From assembly GCA_009917695.1 (NCBI GenBank), contig JAACJG010000002.1, positions 62,001-126,000 of the forward strand: a DNA stretch of 64,000 nt, given 5' to 3'. Shown one piece after another: positions 25,211 through 33,796 of this stretch. The DNA is from Candidatus Rifleibacterium amylolyticum (lineage in GTDB: Bacteria > Muiribacteriota > Ozemobacteria > Ozemobacterales > Ozemobacteraceae). Position 1 is the stretch's first letter; every line of letters starts with the position of its first letter. A program made the translations under genes and the position numbers. A model generated the notes under the pieces. That model searched no databases. It had not been told where the DNA came from and saw nothing but the letters and a program-made list of their open reading frames with translations.

Positions 25211-26971
25211 TTAAAGATCCGGGCGGGTGCGCTGCCGTAAAAGGTTAAGCGACAGCGGCCTTACCGCCAGTCGTTCAACCGCCTGCGGGTTATGGGTAAT
25301 CCTGAGACTGCCTTCTTCGGTATTATCGATCCAGCGCTGCAGATTACCATCGATACAGGCACCATGCACGTGAATTTTCAAACTGCGACCGGAAAACAGC
25401 CGTCTGAAATTAACCGGCTCCCCTTTTTGCGGGCGGGAAGTACTGGTATAAACTCCGGCGCCAGGCTTATAAACAGCTGCGCGAATCTGCCATTCGCGGG
25501 CAGCATCGATAAACTCGTCGTTGGCACTGTTCTCTTTGATATAACGTTCGAGATCCACTGTCGAAAGAGCAGTGCCCTCACCAGCCACCAGCAGCAGATT
25601 CATGTTCGAATCGATATTGGTCGGTCCGGTAATGAAAATGTGGCCAGGCGTGACCACGACCAGGTCAGTACCAATATCGCCGCGCAGATAAACCGAGCGC
25701 TCAGAAAACAATATTCGTGCTCCACGCAGATTTTCGCCGCTGATATTGTTGTAGCCGCCAAAGTTATTCTCAGAAGAGAGAACAATATACTTTTTCTTGA
25801 ATTCATCCTGCTCGAGACGTACCGAGGTCGGGCCACGATAACTGTCTGAATAGAGTTGAGCCTCGCCCGGATGATAATCGACGTCAAGCGCTGCATTGCT
25901 GATAAAACCACGACCGTCAGCATCGATGTAAATGCCGCGTTCGCGGCTGATCTCGCGCAAAGCGTTAAAATCAGGCCGCCATGGCGGAATATAGGCGCGA
26001 TAATAGTCTGAATCACGATCGATCAATATATCACCGGGATTCCGGCCTTCGAGACTGTCAACCGCATGCTGTATGCGCAGACTTGAATTCATCGCCACGG
26101 CAGTATTGCCAAGACTGATACGCGGCTGACTCGTTCCCCGACGATAAAAATAAAGAGCGGTCTGCACCGGGCCAAAAAAGTTATGAGTATCCATAACTAC
26201 CGGACTTTCACAATAAAGCGGACCGATACAGGGCGAATCGCCAGTTCTCGCATAAATTCTGCCATAATTGCCAGACAGCTGGTGAGTGCCGCCGATAGGA
26301 TTGAAGGGGTCTTCTCCTTCCGGCTTATAGAACTGATGCAAAAGAACGGGATCGTGGCAGACGCCAAGTCTCGTAAGCCGGCCACTGTCAAACAACTCCG
26401 AATTGGCATCGACGAATTCTTCAAGACCACCCGAACGCTCTACCCATGGCTGAATCGGCAAGCCGTAGTAGTATTCGTCAAGACTGCCTGAAACGGCAAA
26501 AGTCTTGACCAGATCGTAAAATTGCACAACTGCCACCGTCGAATAGCGGAAACCGCCGCAGCGGCCTTCTGCGATAACCTGATATTGCAGACCTTCGTTG
26601 AGCAGAGCGGTTCTCTCATTATCGCCATCTGCCATTCTACGAATAGATATGATCCGAAAGGCAGCCATACTCTTCTGCCCATACTTTATCCATTCAGTGC
26701 TCTCAAGATTTTCTGAAAAGAATAACGAGGTCAACGCCGCCGGATCAGCGGATCTATCGGAAGCAGTCACTATGGCGCGCATCTTTTCGAGCGCGTAGTT
26801 CACACCGGCTTCGGCGGCAAGCCTGGCCTGGCGACCGGCTACGCGCATCAGACCGAGATCGCGGTCAGCCTGATAAACCCTGTAAAACAGGGCCAGAACC
26901 AGTGACAGCGTGAAACATATCATGACTATCAAAGGAATCAGCGATTGTTTTTCGTCTGGAATTCTGTTCAT
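25211..26971 (-). CDS. PilX-like pilus/secretion assembly protein
   Basis: 586 residues with one N-terminal transmembrane helix (about 11-33) followed by RQARLAAEAGVNYALEKMRAI. That helix plus AEAG-NYAL arrangement is typical of PilX N-terminal proteins, which join minor pilins in type IV pilus or type II secretion tips. The remaining ~520 residues are extracytoplasmic with no domain that I recognise. They include beta-rich stretches with repeated GDI/GNT motifs, like a surface beta-helix (inference). The start overlaps the upstream pseudopilin by 4 bases. It is much larger than PilX (about 200 residues). Confidence 0.7.
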   Translation of the reverse strand: MNRIPDEKQSLIPLIVMICFTLSLVLALFYRVYQADRDLGLMRVAGRQARLAAEAGVNYALEKMRAIVTASDRSADPAALTSLFFSENLESTEWIKYGQKSMAAFRIISIRRMADGDNERTALLNEGLQYQVIAEGRCGGFRYSTVAVVQFYDLVKTFAVSGSLDEYYYGLPIQPWVERSGGLEEFVDANSELFDSGRLTRLGVCHDPVLLHQFYKPEGEDPFNPIGGTHQLSGNYGRIYARTGDSPCIGPLYCESPVVMDTHNFFGPVQTALYFYRRGTSQPRISLGNTAVAMNSSLRIQHAVDSLEGRNPGDILIDRDSDYYRAYIPPWRPDFNALREISRERGIYIDADGRGFISNAALDVDYHPGEAQLYSDSYRGPTSVRLEQDEFKKKYIVLSSENNFGGYNNISGENLRGARILFSERSVYLRGDIGTDLVVVTPGHIFITGPTNIDSNMNLLLVAGEGTALSTVDLERYIKENSANDEFIDAAREWQIRAAVYKPGAGVYTSTSRPQKGEPVNFRRLFSGRSLKIHVHGACIDGNLQRWIDNTEEGSLRITHNPQAVERLAVRPLSLNLLRQRTRPDL

Positions 26972-27489
26972 CTGTTTCTCAGGTTAATTCGCCGCAGAAA
27001 TTCGCGACTGCCACTGAAAGCGCCGGGAGCCTGGGCTAAAAATCTAATTTCCAGCAGGTCTGAACTGATACGGGTGAATCTGCCTTCCCGGCAGTTTATC
27101 ACCAGAGGATTTTCGAAGCTGCCAAAGCGGCGTAGGTTGCTGGTTGAATCGCCACTGCGTGAAACATAAAGCAGATTGTTATCGACAAAGGCAAATCCTT
27201 CCTGACTTTCCTCGGGCAAAAGAGTGCCGGCATCGCCTGCGACTCTGAAGAAACACTCACGCGAACTGCCGTTGAAAGGATGCTCGAACTGAGCTGAGTT
27301 GGAGACTTCCAGACAGATTGCGTCGAGAACCCGGTTTATATCCTGCACCCACTCATATTTTCGCTGAGCATACTGAACGTCCTCTGAGTTGAGAAAAAAG
27401 AAAAATACCGAAGCCCCGCCGGCAACCGCAAGAAATACGGTGAACAGCACAACTTCCCAGACAGTCATACCAGCTCTGTGCGCACTCAT
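26968..27489 (-). CDS. Type IV pilin-like (PilW/pseudopilin) protein
   Basis: 173 residues. The N-terminus, MSAHRAG followed by MTVWEVVLF and a hydrophobic helix, fits a prepilin: short basic leader, Gly before the cut, and Glu at position 5 of the mature protein. The rest is a soluble domain with two Cys. It overlaps its neighbours by 4 bases on each side. Size and place suggest a minor pseudopilin (PilW-type) acting with the PilX-like protein. No PilD peptidase, PilB ATPase or secretin is in the window. Confidence 0.72.
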   Translation of the reverse strand: MSAHRAGMTVWEVVLFTVFLAVAGGASVFFFFLNSEDVQYAQRKYEWVQDINRVLDAICLEVSNSAQFEHPFNGSSRECFFRVAGDAGTLLPEESQEGFAFVDNNLLYVSRSGDSTSNLRRFGSFENPLVINCREGRFTRISSDLLEIRFLAQAPGAFSGSREFLRRINLRNR

Positions 27490-27866
27490 GGTCTTGTCCT
27501 CGCTCTCAGATACTCAAGACTCAGACTCTTGCCGAGAGGAAACATTCCCCAGCGCACTGTTGCCCTGATCATCACATTAGCGGGCATATCAGGATGCGGA
27601 AAAATCTCGATTCTCCCCTGTAATCCAATATCTTCACAACCTTTTACCGGCTTGAATGAACTTCGTGGAATACCACGCTCGTATGGGCGCGACAAAGCTT
27701 CTTCCATAAGGTTTTCCAGAGCCACTGAAGCTCGCAGATGCGTATCGGTATCAAACACCGGAATTGCCTTGATCGACCACAGCTGAACGAACGGCCACAG
27801 AAAAAACGTGGCTATTCCCAGATAAATCAGCTTTTCGAATATCGATCTCGAACTGGTTTCCGACAT
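27486..27866 (-). CDS. Small pseudopilin-like membrane protein
   Basis: 126 residues with one N-terminal hydrophobic helix (about 12-30, LIYLGIATFFLWPFVQLW) and an extracytoplasmic remainder. A clear Gly/Glu5 prepilin cleavage site is not visible, so the assignment rests on its place as first of three overlapping genes (pseudopilin, PilX-like) and on its size. The segment SVALENLMEEALSRPYE resembles the post-helix region of PilV-type minor pilins. It could equally be a bitopic accessory protein. Confidence 0.55.
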   Translation of the reverse strand: MSETSSRSIFEKLIYLGIATFFLWPFVQLWSIKAIPVFDTDTHLRASVALENLMEEALSRPYERGIPRSSFKPVKGCEDIGLQGRIEIFPHPDMPANVMIRATVRWGMFPLGKSLSLEYLRARTRP

Positions 27867-27878
27867 TTACCCTTCCAT

Positions 27879-28946
27879 TCAGTTCAGCGCGGCATAATCG
27901 CGCAACTCGCGCATGAAGCGCTCAGCCATAACGATCTTCTCTTCATCCTTGGCGACAGTCACATAGTGTTTCCATGTGTCGATCGCTTCCTTGTGCATAC
28001 CGAGGCGCTCATATATTACAGCGAGATTATACAAAGCCTTGTCCAGATAAGGATCCTGTTTGAGAGCGGCGTTGTAAACATCGATCGCCTCTTCGTAACA
28101 ACGTTCCATGTCGAGCAGACAGGCAAGATTGTAAAGCGCCTGAGTATTTGTCGGGTAGATATTGAGAATCTGACGGTAGGCTTCGGTTGCGCCTTCGATG
28201 TCGCTGTTGTTGAAGAGTTCGTAGGCTTTTGCCAGTCTCTTCGAGAGATCGCTGTGAACGACGGGAATCACCCGCGATTTCTTGCCGGCTTTGCGGACTT
28301 CGGTTTTGGCCAGAGCCGGATTAACGGCATACTGCTTGTAGTAATGCTTTACTTTGCGCACGTAATTCTGGGTCTCGCGAAATGGTGGGATCCCCTGATA
28401 TTTTTCAACATTGCCAGGTCCGGCATTATAGGCGGCCAGAGCATAATCGAGTTTGCCATCGAAGCGTTTAAGCATCATTCTCAGGTAGTTTGCGCCACCA
28501 AGAATATTCTGGCGCGGATCGTAGGCATCAGAACAACCGACCAGACGGGCTGTTGATGGAATAAGCTGCATCAGGCCCTGAGCGCCCTTCGATGAACGCA
28601 CAGTCGGGTCAAAATCAGATTCCACCTTGATGACTGACTTAATCAGATATGGGTCAAGATCATGTGTTTTTGCGGCTTCATTGATGTATCTGCTGTAGGT
28701 CTCATCATTTGGCAGCATAAACTTCTGCGCCGAGGCCTGGGCACTCACAGCAAAGGTAGCCTGAGTCGGTGAATCCGGGCCTTCTCGTTCTTTACGACTG
28801 GTCACAACAATCTTGTAGTTGCGATTAGGCGGGCTGTCGGTCAGAAACAGACGACCATGCTCATCACGGTAAGAATAGATTGCGGCACCGGCTTCTACTG
28901 CCAGTGTCAGCATCATTAAACCTGCAAGCCAGATTGAACGCTTCAA
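27879..28946 (-). CDS. Lytic transglycosylase with DUF4124 and TPR domains
   Basis: Periplasmic murein hydrolase. The TTG at 28946 is the chosen start: GAGGAGG lies just upstream and the next residues (KRSIWLAGLMMLTLAVEAGA) form a signal peptide. A DUF4124 segment (IYSYRDEHGRLFLTDSPP) comes next. The SLT domain shows VESDFDP, the catalytic Glu in IKVESDF, GAQGLMQLIPSTA, NILGGANYL and ALAAYNAGPGNVEKY. Two or three TPR repeats close the protein (ALYNLACLLDMERCYEEAI, ALYNLAVIYERLGMHKEAI). It heads the operon with the pseudopilins, so it may open the cell wall for a pilus or secretion apparatus (inference). Confidence 0.9.
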   Translation of the reverse strand: MKRSIWLAGLMMLTLAVEAGAAIYSYRDEHGRLFLTDSPPNRNYKIVVTSRKEREGPDSPTQATFAVSAQASAQKFMLPNDETYSRYINEAAKTHDLDPYLIKSVIKVESDFDPTVRSSKGAQGLMQLIPSTARLVGCSDAYDPRQNILGGANYLRMMLKRFDGKLDYALAAYNAGPGNVEKYQGIPPFRETQNYVRKVKHYYKQYAVNPALAKTEVRKAGKKSRVIPVVHSDLSKRLAKAYELFNNSDIEGATEAYRQILNIYPTNTQALYNLACLLDMERCYEEAIDVYNAALKQDPYLDKALYNLAVIYERLGMHKEAIDTWKHYVTVAKDEEKIVMAERFMRELRDYAALN

Positions 28947-29028
28947 CCGGGTCCTCCTCAAAATGAGAATTGAATAGATTATACTCTTACTGCATCGGAC
29001 GGATGTTAAAGTTTCATTATAGCCAGAC

Positions 29029-29060
29029 AAAAAAAAGAACCGCCGGAGCAGTTCTTTTTT
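29029..29060. terminator. Bidirectional rho-independent terminator
   Basis: AAAAAAGAAC (29031-29040) pairs with GTTCTTTTTT (29051-29060) around a 10-base loop. It follows the small minus-strand gene at 29087-29386 and precedes the transglycosylase gene. Confidence 0.8.
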
Positions 29061-29086
29061 GATGACCTGATAAATTTACTGAGATT

Positions 29087-29386
29087 TCAGTTGCGGTGCA
29101 GATGTTCCCAGCTCAGTACGCACGAGGTAAAGTGCCAGTTATCGTCTTCTGAAATTTCCCGGCCAGCTGCTATCTTTTTGGAAATACCTTCGCACAACCA
29201 GCATTCCCGCTGCTGCGCAGCATACAAAGAGACCAGTTCTTCCAGTGTAGGCGGTTCAGCCGGAACAGAGGGCACGACTTTAAGGACGGGCTTTTGCACC
29301 ACTTCATTGGCTGTTGCACTCTCATGCGCGTCAGTCTGTTCATTGAAAATCGGGTTAATATTCGGCACGGCTACGGAGTTACTCAT
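29087..29386 (-). CDS. Small protein with a possible metal-binding CxxC...H motif
   Basis: I do not recognise this 99-residue protein. The N-terminal half is polar and Pro/Val-rich, and probably flexible. The C-terminal half has CWLCEG, then HFTSC and a final HLH, which could bind zinc or a cluster. The ATG at 29386 is preferred because the candidate promoter at 29423-29452 excludes the longer frame and AGAGG precedes it. A terminator follows, so the gene appears monocistronic. Confidence 0.65.
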   Translation of the reverse strand: MSNSVAVPNINPIFNEQTDAHESATANEVVQKPVLKVVPSVPAEPPTLEELVSLYAAQQRECWLCEGISKKIAAGREISEDDNWHFTSCVLSWEHLHRN

Positions 29387-29422
29387 TACTACCTCTTCTG
29401 ATATCACTGCCAGGGTGTCGCA

Positions 29423-29452
29423 ATTATATGGATAAAGACCATCGATATGCAA
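29423..29452 (-). promoter_or_regulatory. Candidate promoter for the small CxxC gene
   Basis: TTGCAT (29452-29447), an 18-base spacer and TATAAT (29428-29423) on the minus strand. The leader to the ATG would be about 30 bases. Confidence 0.65.
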
Positions 29453-29600
29453 GTGGTTAATAATTTCTCAATCATCATCCAAGGCGACTTACAAACAAAA
29501 TACACACTCCAGACTCTCTAAACATTAGAAAAAACAACTTTTTTCAGTGCCCTATGCACGGTGCACAATATTATCAGCTGAAAATTCGATCAGAATGCAG

Positions 29601-29813
29601 TCAGCTGATCAAAAATTTTTCTTCGGGAACTTCATCGGAATAAAAATTTTTGAGAGCGGTCTGTAATTGCATCTGAATATGCTCCCGCAGAGCCGTACGA
29701 GCTGTAGCAACTGCTTTGCGATGACGGCTCACGACCTTGTCCGGATCAACTTCGGGGTCGTCATAATTTTTCAACGAACTGTTTCTTTTCAGCCAGCTCC
29801 TGATGTCGTCCAT
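29601..29813 (-). CDS. Small basic/acidic protein of unknown function
   Basis: A 70-residue protein, MDDIRSWLKRNSSLKNYDD then a predicted helical segment (SRHRKAVATARTALREHIQMQLQ is helix-like), ending VPEEKFLIS. No known motif is visible. AGGCGG lies upstream of the ATG as a weak ribosome site. It stands alone between terminators. An inverted TCAGCTGA element sits just at its stop codon. Confidence 0.5.
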   Translation of the reverse strand: MDDIRSWLKRNSSLKNYDDPEVDPDKVVSRHRKAVATARTALREHIQMQLQTALKNFYSDEVPEEKFLIS

Positions 29814-29876
29814 GATTTACCGCCTGTTTATGGGATGTTACGACAACTTATCGGATAAGAACGTCAGTTTGTTGAC

Positions 29877-29912
29877 AAAAAAAACCGCCCACGACAACAA
29901 GTCGGGGCGGTC
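29877..29912 (-). terminator. Rho-independent terminator after ilvE
   Basis: On the minus strand ACCGCCC (29911-29905) pairs with GGGCGGT (29890-29884) and a run of eight T follows. An inner CGAC/GTCG pairing extends the stem. Confidence 0.88.
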
Positions 29913-29922
29913 TTTCTGATTA

Positions 29923-31026
29923 TCAGAGCGAAAGAACTTTTTCCTGTGGCTCCTGGAGCGGAACAACCCAGCCAAAGGGGTCCTCGATTTCGCCATACTG
30001 AATACCCCGCAGAGTATCGAACAGCTGCTGGCTGACCGGGCCTACATTGCGGTTGTTGACGATATAGTCGTTCTCCTTGAACTGCAGGCTGCCGACCGGA
30101 GAGATGCTGGCAGCCGTGCCGGTGCCAAAAATCTCCGTTATCGAGCCGGTGGTAATGCCACCGATTACTTCGTCAATCGAGATCTTGCGCTCTTCAGCAC
30201 GCAGACCGAGCATAGAGGCCAGTCTGAGCACGCTGTCACGGGTTACCCCGGCCAGAATGCTGCCGTTGAGCTGCGGCGTCACCAGCTGATTACCATTGAA
30301 TACAAAGAAAATATTCATGGCGCCAACTTCTTCGATATAACGATGTTCAGCTCCATCGAGCCAGAGAACCTGAGCGCAGCCCTTTTTGCGGGCAATACGG
30401 CCGGCCAGCAGGCTGGCGGCGTAGTTTGCTCCTGTCTTGGCTTCGCCGAGACCGCCCTTGGCGGCACGGGTCAGCTCATCTGAAACAAACAGACTGACAG
30501 GGCTGAAGCCTTCCTGGTAATAGGGCCCTACCGGGCTCAAAATCACACAATAGACATAAGTAGAAGAAGCCCGCACACCCAGAGCTTTGTCGGTGGCAAA
30601 CATAAAAGGTCTTATGTAAAGGGCGGCGCCCTTGCTGTCAGGCACCCATCTCTTTTCAAGATTTACGAGAGCATAAATACTCTCAAGAAAATCGTTTTCG
30701 AGAAAATGTGGCATACACAAGCGATCAGCCGAGCGATTGAAACGCTTGGCATTCATTTCGGGCCGAAAAAATCTGACGGCTCCATCCTTGCCCTTGAATG
30801 CCTTGAGACCTTCGAAGATTTCCTGTGCATAATGCAGCACGAGTGACGAAGGGTCTACCTCAAAAGGCCTGAACGGGCCTATTTGAGGGTTTGTCCAGCC
30901 TTCTTCCTCGTTGTAATCCATGGTAAACATGCGATCGGTAAAAAACTTGCAGAAGCCCAGTTTACTTGTATCTGTTATCAGGGGCTTGAGCTCGCTATCA
31001 GAAACCGGATGAACAGCGATTTTCAT
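29923..31026 (-). CDS. ilvE: Branched-chain amino acid aminotransferase
   Basis: Class IV PLP aminotransferase for the last step of Leu, Ile and Val synthesis (or the first step of breakdown). The chosen ATG at 31026 (GGAAAGG upstream) gives 367 residues, typical of the eukaryote-like BCAT2 branch. Motifs are LHYAQEIFEGLKAFK, the PLP lysine in GLGEAKTGANYA, the LWLDGAEHRYIEEVGAMNIFF strand and TGTAASISPVG. It is monocistronic, bounded by a terminator. A TATAAT -10 box lies at 31093-31088, but its -35 is not clear. Confidence 0.93.
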   Translation of the reverse strand: MKIAVHPVSDSELKPLITDTSKLGFCKFFTDRMFTMDYNEEEGWTNPQIGPFRPFEVDPSSLVLHYAQEIFEGLKAFKGKDGAVRFFRPEMNAKRFNRSADRLCMPHFLENDFLESIYALVNLEKRWVPDSKGAALYIRPFMFATDKALGVRASSTYVYCVILSPVGPYYQEGFSPVSLFVSDELTRAAKGGLGEAKTGANYAASLLAGRIARKKGCAQVLWLDGAEHRYIEEVGAMNIFFVFNGNQLVTPQLNGSILAGVTRDSVLRLASMLGLRAEERKISIDEVIGGITTGSITEIFGTGTAASISPVGSLQFKENDYIVNNRNVGPVSQQLFDTLRGIQYGEIEDPFGWVVPLQEPQEKVLSL

Positions 31027-31201
31027 AACCTTTCCTTCCTTGTGTTTGATCTGGCATAGGCAGTTATTACAAAATACACCAAAGGCCATTATAAGACTTA
31101 TTTCAAGCGCGAGGCAAGCAATTTTCCCGCGATGTTTTTTCTTATTCGTTAAAAATTCTGCCGCGACTGCCGATATGGCCCTAAAAAAAGGCAGGCAAAT
31201 C

Positions 31202-31561
31202 ATGAATGAGATTACAGCTTTCGGAATGCTGGCGGAAAATGCCGGCGCCAGCATCGAATTTTATCGCAGAGTTCTAGCGCTCGAACGGGTTTTGCCTGTC
31301 GGAAATTTTCAGAAAATGACACTTTTACGCATTGAGAGCCCACGCGTAGAGATAGAACAAACCTGTATCGAGATCATCGACCGCCCCAATCGGCCCTACA
31401 GAAATGACAGACAACGGTTGCGCCTGATCTGCGATCTTGCTGAAACAACGAGAGCGCTGGCAGATGCCGGCTTCGAAATCGGCGACAACAACGAATTCAC
31501 CGACATCAATGGGGTCTCATGGCAACTCAGCGACCGGCTGCGGCGCCAGCTGGAAAACTGA
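31202..31561 (+). CDS. VOC-superfamily (glyoxalase-like) small protein
   Basis: 119 residues with the glyoxalase/dioxygenase beginning (ENAGASIEFYRRVLALE) and a terminal GVSWQL strand, so roughly one beta-alpha-beta-beta-beta module pair. VOC proteins often bind a metal. The usual first ligand near the N-terminus is not obvious here, so activity is doubtful. The ribosome site (GGCAGG) is weak. Its last 45 bases overlap, tail to tail, the end of waaA on the other strand, which limits drift of both C-termini. Confidence 0.65.
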   Translation: MNEITAFGMLAENAGASIEFYRRVLALERVLPVGNFQKMTLLRIESPRVEIEQTCIEIIDRPNRPYRNDRQRLRLICDLAETTRALADAGFEIGDNNEFTDINGVSWQLSDRLRRQLEN

Positions 31562-32845
31562 CAGACACTCTTTAACCAGCTGCAAAGTCGCCGGCAGAAC
31601 TCCACGGTTTACAGCAAGAACCTGGCTGGCATTCGCAATCATCGCATCAGCCAGATTTTTGTCGGCCAGAACCCTTTCGATAGCGGCTGAGACCGCATCT
31701 GCATCATCGCAGCTCAGCATCGCATCGGCAGCTTTGAGTTCTTCGACGAGGTCAGCAAAATTTCGGCAATTTGGGCCCATCAATAATGGAACCGACTGTT
31801 GAATCACTTCGAGAGGGTTATGCCCGCCCACGTCTCCGACCAGACTTCCGCCGACAAAAGCAGCGTCGGCAAGAGAGTAGACAGCAGCAAGCTCGCCCAT
31901 TGTGTCTAGCAGCATCAGCGGCGCATCAGTCGTTCCCAGGCTGCGACGACAGCAAGCGACACCAGAAGACTCCAGCTGTTGCTGCCAGGCTTCAGCCAGA
32001 GCCGGGTTCCGCGGTGCCAGAATGACAGCTCGCCCCTGCTTTATCTGCGCGCAAAATACCGGCAGCAGCAGATTGAATTCGCCAGGATGCAGAGAGCCGA
32101 CAACTACAGTCTGGCGCTGCGCCAGCCAGCTTTTGATGGCAGCAAGATCAACACTGCCAGGAGCAACAGTCAGGTCAGCCTTCATGTTGCCAAGAACCTT
32201 GACACGAGAAGCTTCGACCCCGGCTGCCAGCAGACGCCGGGCATCGACTGCGCTCTGAACTGCCAGCATTGTATAAGCGCCAAAAACCAGTTCTGCCAGG
32301 CCGGCAAAATTTTGATAAAACTCGGCAAGCTTGCTGCTGATGCGGCCATTAATCAGAAACAAAGGAATGCGCCGCTGCCGGCACTGCGTCGAAAACTCAG
32401 GCCAGAAATCGGTTTCGCAGACAAAAACCGCTGTCGGATGGCAGCGCTCAAATACACGATGCATGCTTACCTGTGTATCAAGAGGAAAATAACTTGCCAG
32501 AAAGCCCCGCCGGCGTGCCCCGGCAATAACATCCGGATGAGTGCTGGTAAAAATCATCTGATAATCGGGGAATTCACGTTGAAGACCGGCAGCAAAGCCA
32601 TAAGCCACCATGGACTCTCCCATCGAGACCGCGTGAATCCAGAAGACACGAGGATTTCGACAACGCGGCACCAGGCCGAGATAATGAGCGAAGCCTTCTT
32701 TTACACGGCGGCTGTAAAAACCCAGCCATGGAGCGGCAGCGGCAGCCGTCAGACCGGCCAGCCCGAAGCTGAGACGATAGAGAGCCAGCGTTGCCCGTGC
32801 CCGCAGGCTGAGAGATTTCGCGCGCGCAACTGGCTCAGCTCCCAT
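31517..32845 (-). CDS. waaA: 3-deoxy-D-manno-octulosonic acid transferase
   Basis: Adds Kdo from CMP-Kdo to the lipid A precursor at the inner membrane (GT30). Family blocks: IHAVSMGES near the N-terminus, FVCETDFWPEF, LINGRISSK, GSLHPGE, and the C-terminal FVGGSLVGDVGGHNPLE. An N-terminal hydrophobic anchor is present. The ATG at 32845 is chosen (GGAG about nine bases upstream, 442 residues); it overlaps the upstream acyltransferase gene by 11 bases. It is the last gene of the lipid A operon. Whether it adds one or more Kdo residues cannot be told from sequence. Confidence 0.93.
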   Translation of the reverse strand: MGAEPVARAKSLSLRARATLALYRLSFGLAGLTAAAAAPWLGFYSRRVKEGFAHYLGLVPRCRNPRVFWIHAVSMGESMVAYGFAAGLQREFPDYQMIFTSTHPDVIAGARRRGFLASYFPLDTQVSMHRVFERCHPTAVFVCETDFWPEFSTQCRQRRIPLFLINGRISSKLAEFYQNFAGLAELVFGAYTMLAVQSAVDARRLLAAGVEASRVKVLGNMKADLTVAPGSVDLAAIKSWLAQRQTVVVGSLHPGEFNLLLPVFCAQIKQGRAVILAPRNPALAEAWQQQLESSGVACCRRSLGTTDAPLMLLDTMGELAAVYSLADAAFVGGSLVGDVGGHNPLEVIQQSVPLLMGPNCRNFADLVEELKAADAMLSCDDADAVSAAIERVLADKNLADAMIANASQVLAVNRGVLPATLQLVKECLSVFQLAPQPVAELP

Positions 32846-33791
32846 AACGCGGCACTCCGTGATACATCTGGCCGTTTTTATGCTTTTCAGCTGCCAGCCA
32901 GCTCTCATGCCTCGGCCTGAAGCGGTCGTAAAACCAGAGATACTGATCAGGATGCTGTAAAATCAGCTCTTCCATCCAACGCGCAACCGCAACAGTGCGG
33001 GCAATAACACGCTGATTATAGCTCTCCGCCAGATCTTCTTCGACTGGCGGCAGGAAGGCGGCAGTAAACACCGGTGAAAAACCCTGGCGCAAAGAATACA
33101 ATGGCAGCACGCTGGCGCCGGTCTTAAGACTCCAGTTGGCCGGACCGGCCGGCATGCTGACCCAATGTCCAAGAAAGTTCATGTAAACGCCATTGCGGGA
33201 GCCATCCTGATCGCCGATCATACCTAGAATCTCGCCGTTTTTAAGTGCGCGCAGGGCTTTAATACCGCCGCGGTCACGGTCATGCAGAATAATACCGGAA
33301 TAAGTTCTGAAATGATCGAGCAGACCACCGATCTCGTCCTCTTTCTGGGCCAGATAAAAAGAATTCAGCGGGTAACCGGCCTGCACTATCGCCGCCCCAA
33401 GAATTTCCCAGTTGCCGATATGAGGCAGCACCAGAATGACTCCCCTGCCCTTCTGCAGCTCGCGGTCGATAACGTCACGCCCCTGTAAAATAACGCGCTG
33501 CTCGAGCAAAGAACTGTTCAACACAGGAAAACGCAGGAGCTCGTAAGTAACCAGTGAAAAATGGAGAAAGGCGCGACGGACAATTTCATTTACTGGCCGG
33601 GGTGGCTGACGATGCATACGAAAATAGATGCGATCGACTGAGTTTTCGATACGACGCCGTTCGCCATGCCAGGCCTGCCAGGCGGCAAGGCCTAAAGCTG
33701 CGGCCAGAGTTCGCCCAGGTTTTTCCGGCAGGCGACAGAGAATGTGCGAACAGCCGATAACAGCCTTTTTAAGGTATGCCAGCCCTGACAT
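32835..33791 (-). CDS. LpxL/HtrB-type lysophospholipid/lipid A acyltransferase
   Basis: Membrane-associated late acyltransferase of the LpxL/LpxM family, 318 residues. The HX4(D/E) catalytic motif is PHIGNWE. Downstream blocks LGMIGDQDGSRNGVYMNFLG and FYDRFRPR match the family. It should transfer a secondary acyl chain to Kdo-lipid A. A second, distinct family member is at 45324-46205 beside kdsC, so two secondary acylations are plausible. It lies between an lpxB-like gene (5-base gap) and waaA (overlap). Confidence 0.88.
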   Translation of the reverse strand: MSGLAYLKKAVIGCSHILCRLPEKPGRTLAAALGLAAWQAWHGERRRIENSVDRIYFRMHRQPPRPVNEIVRRAFLHFSLVTYELLRFPVLNSSLLEQRVILQGRDVIDRELQKGRGVILVLPHIGNWEILGAAIVQAGYPLNSFYLAQKEDEIGGLLDHFRTYSGIILHDRDRGGIKALRALKNGEILGMIGDQDGSRNGVYMNFLGHWVSMPAGPANWSLKTGASVLPLYSLRQGFSPVFTAAFLPPVEEDLAESYNQRVIARTVAVARWMEELILQHPDQYLWFYDRFRPRHESWLAAEKHKNGQMYHGVPRYGS

Positions 33792-33796
33792 GACTT

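Noticed and set aside
31202-31561. Start of the VOC frame at 31040
   Set aside because: The first 54 codons overlap the ilvE leader and promoter region and do not look like VOC sequence; MNEITAF fits the family start.
31979-32920. Antisense frame of 313 codons across waaA
   Set aside because: waaA motifs are unambiguous on the minus strand.
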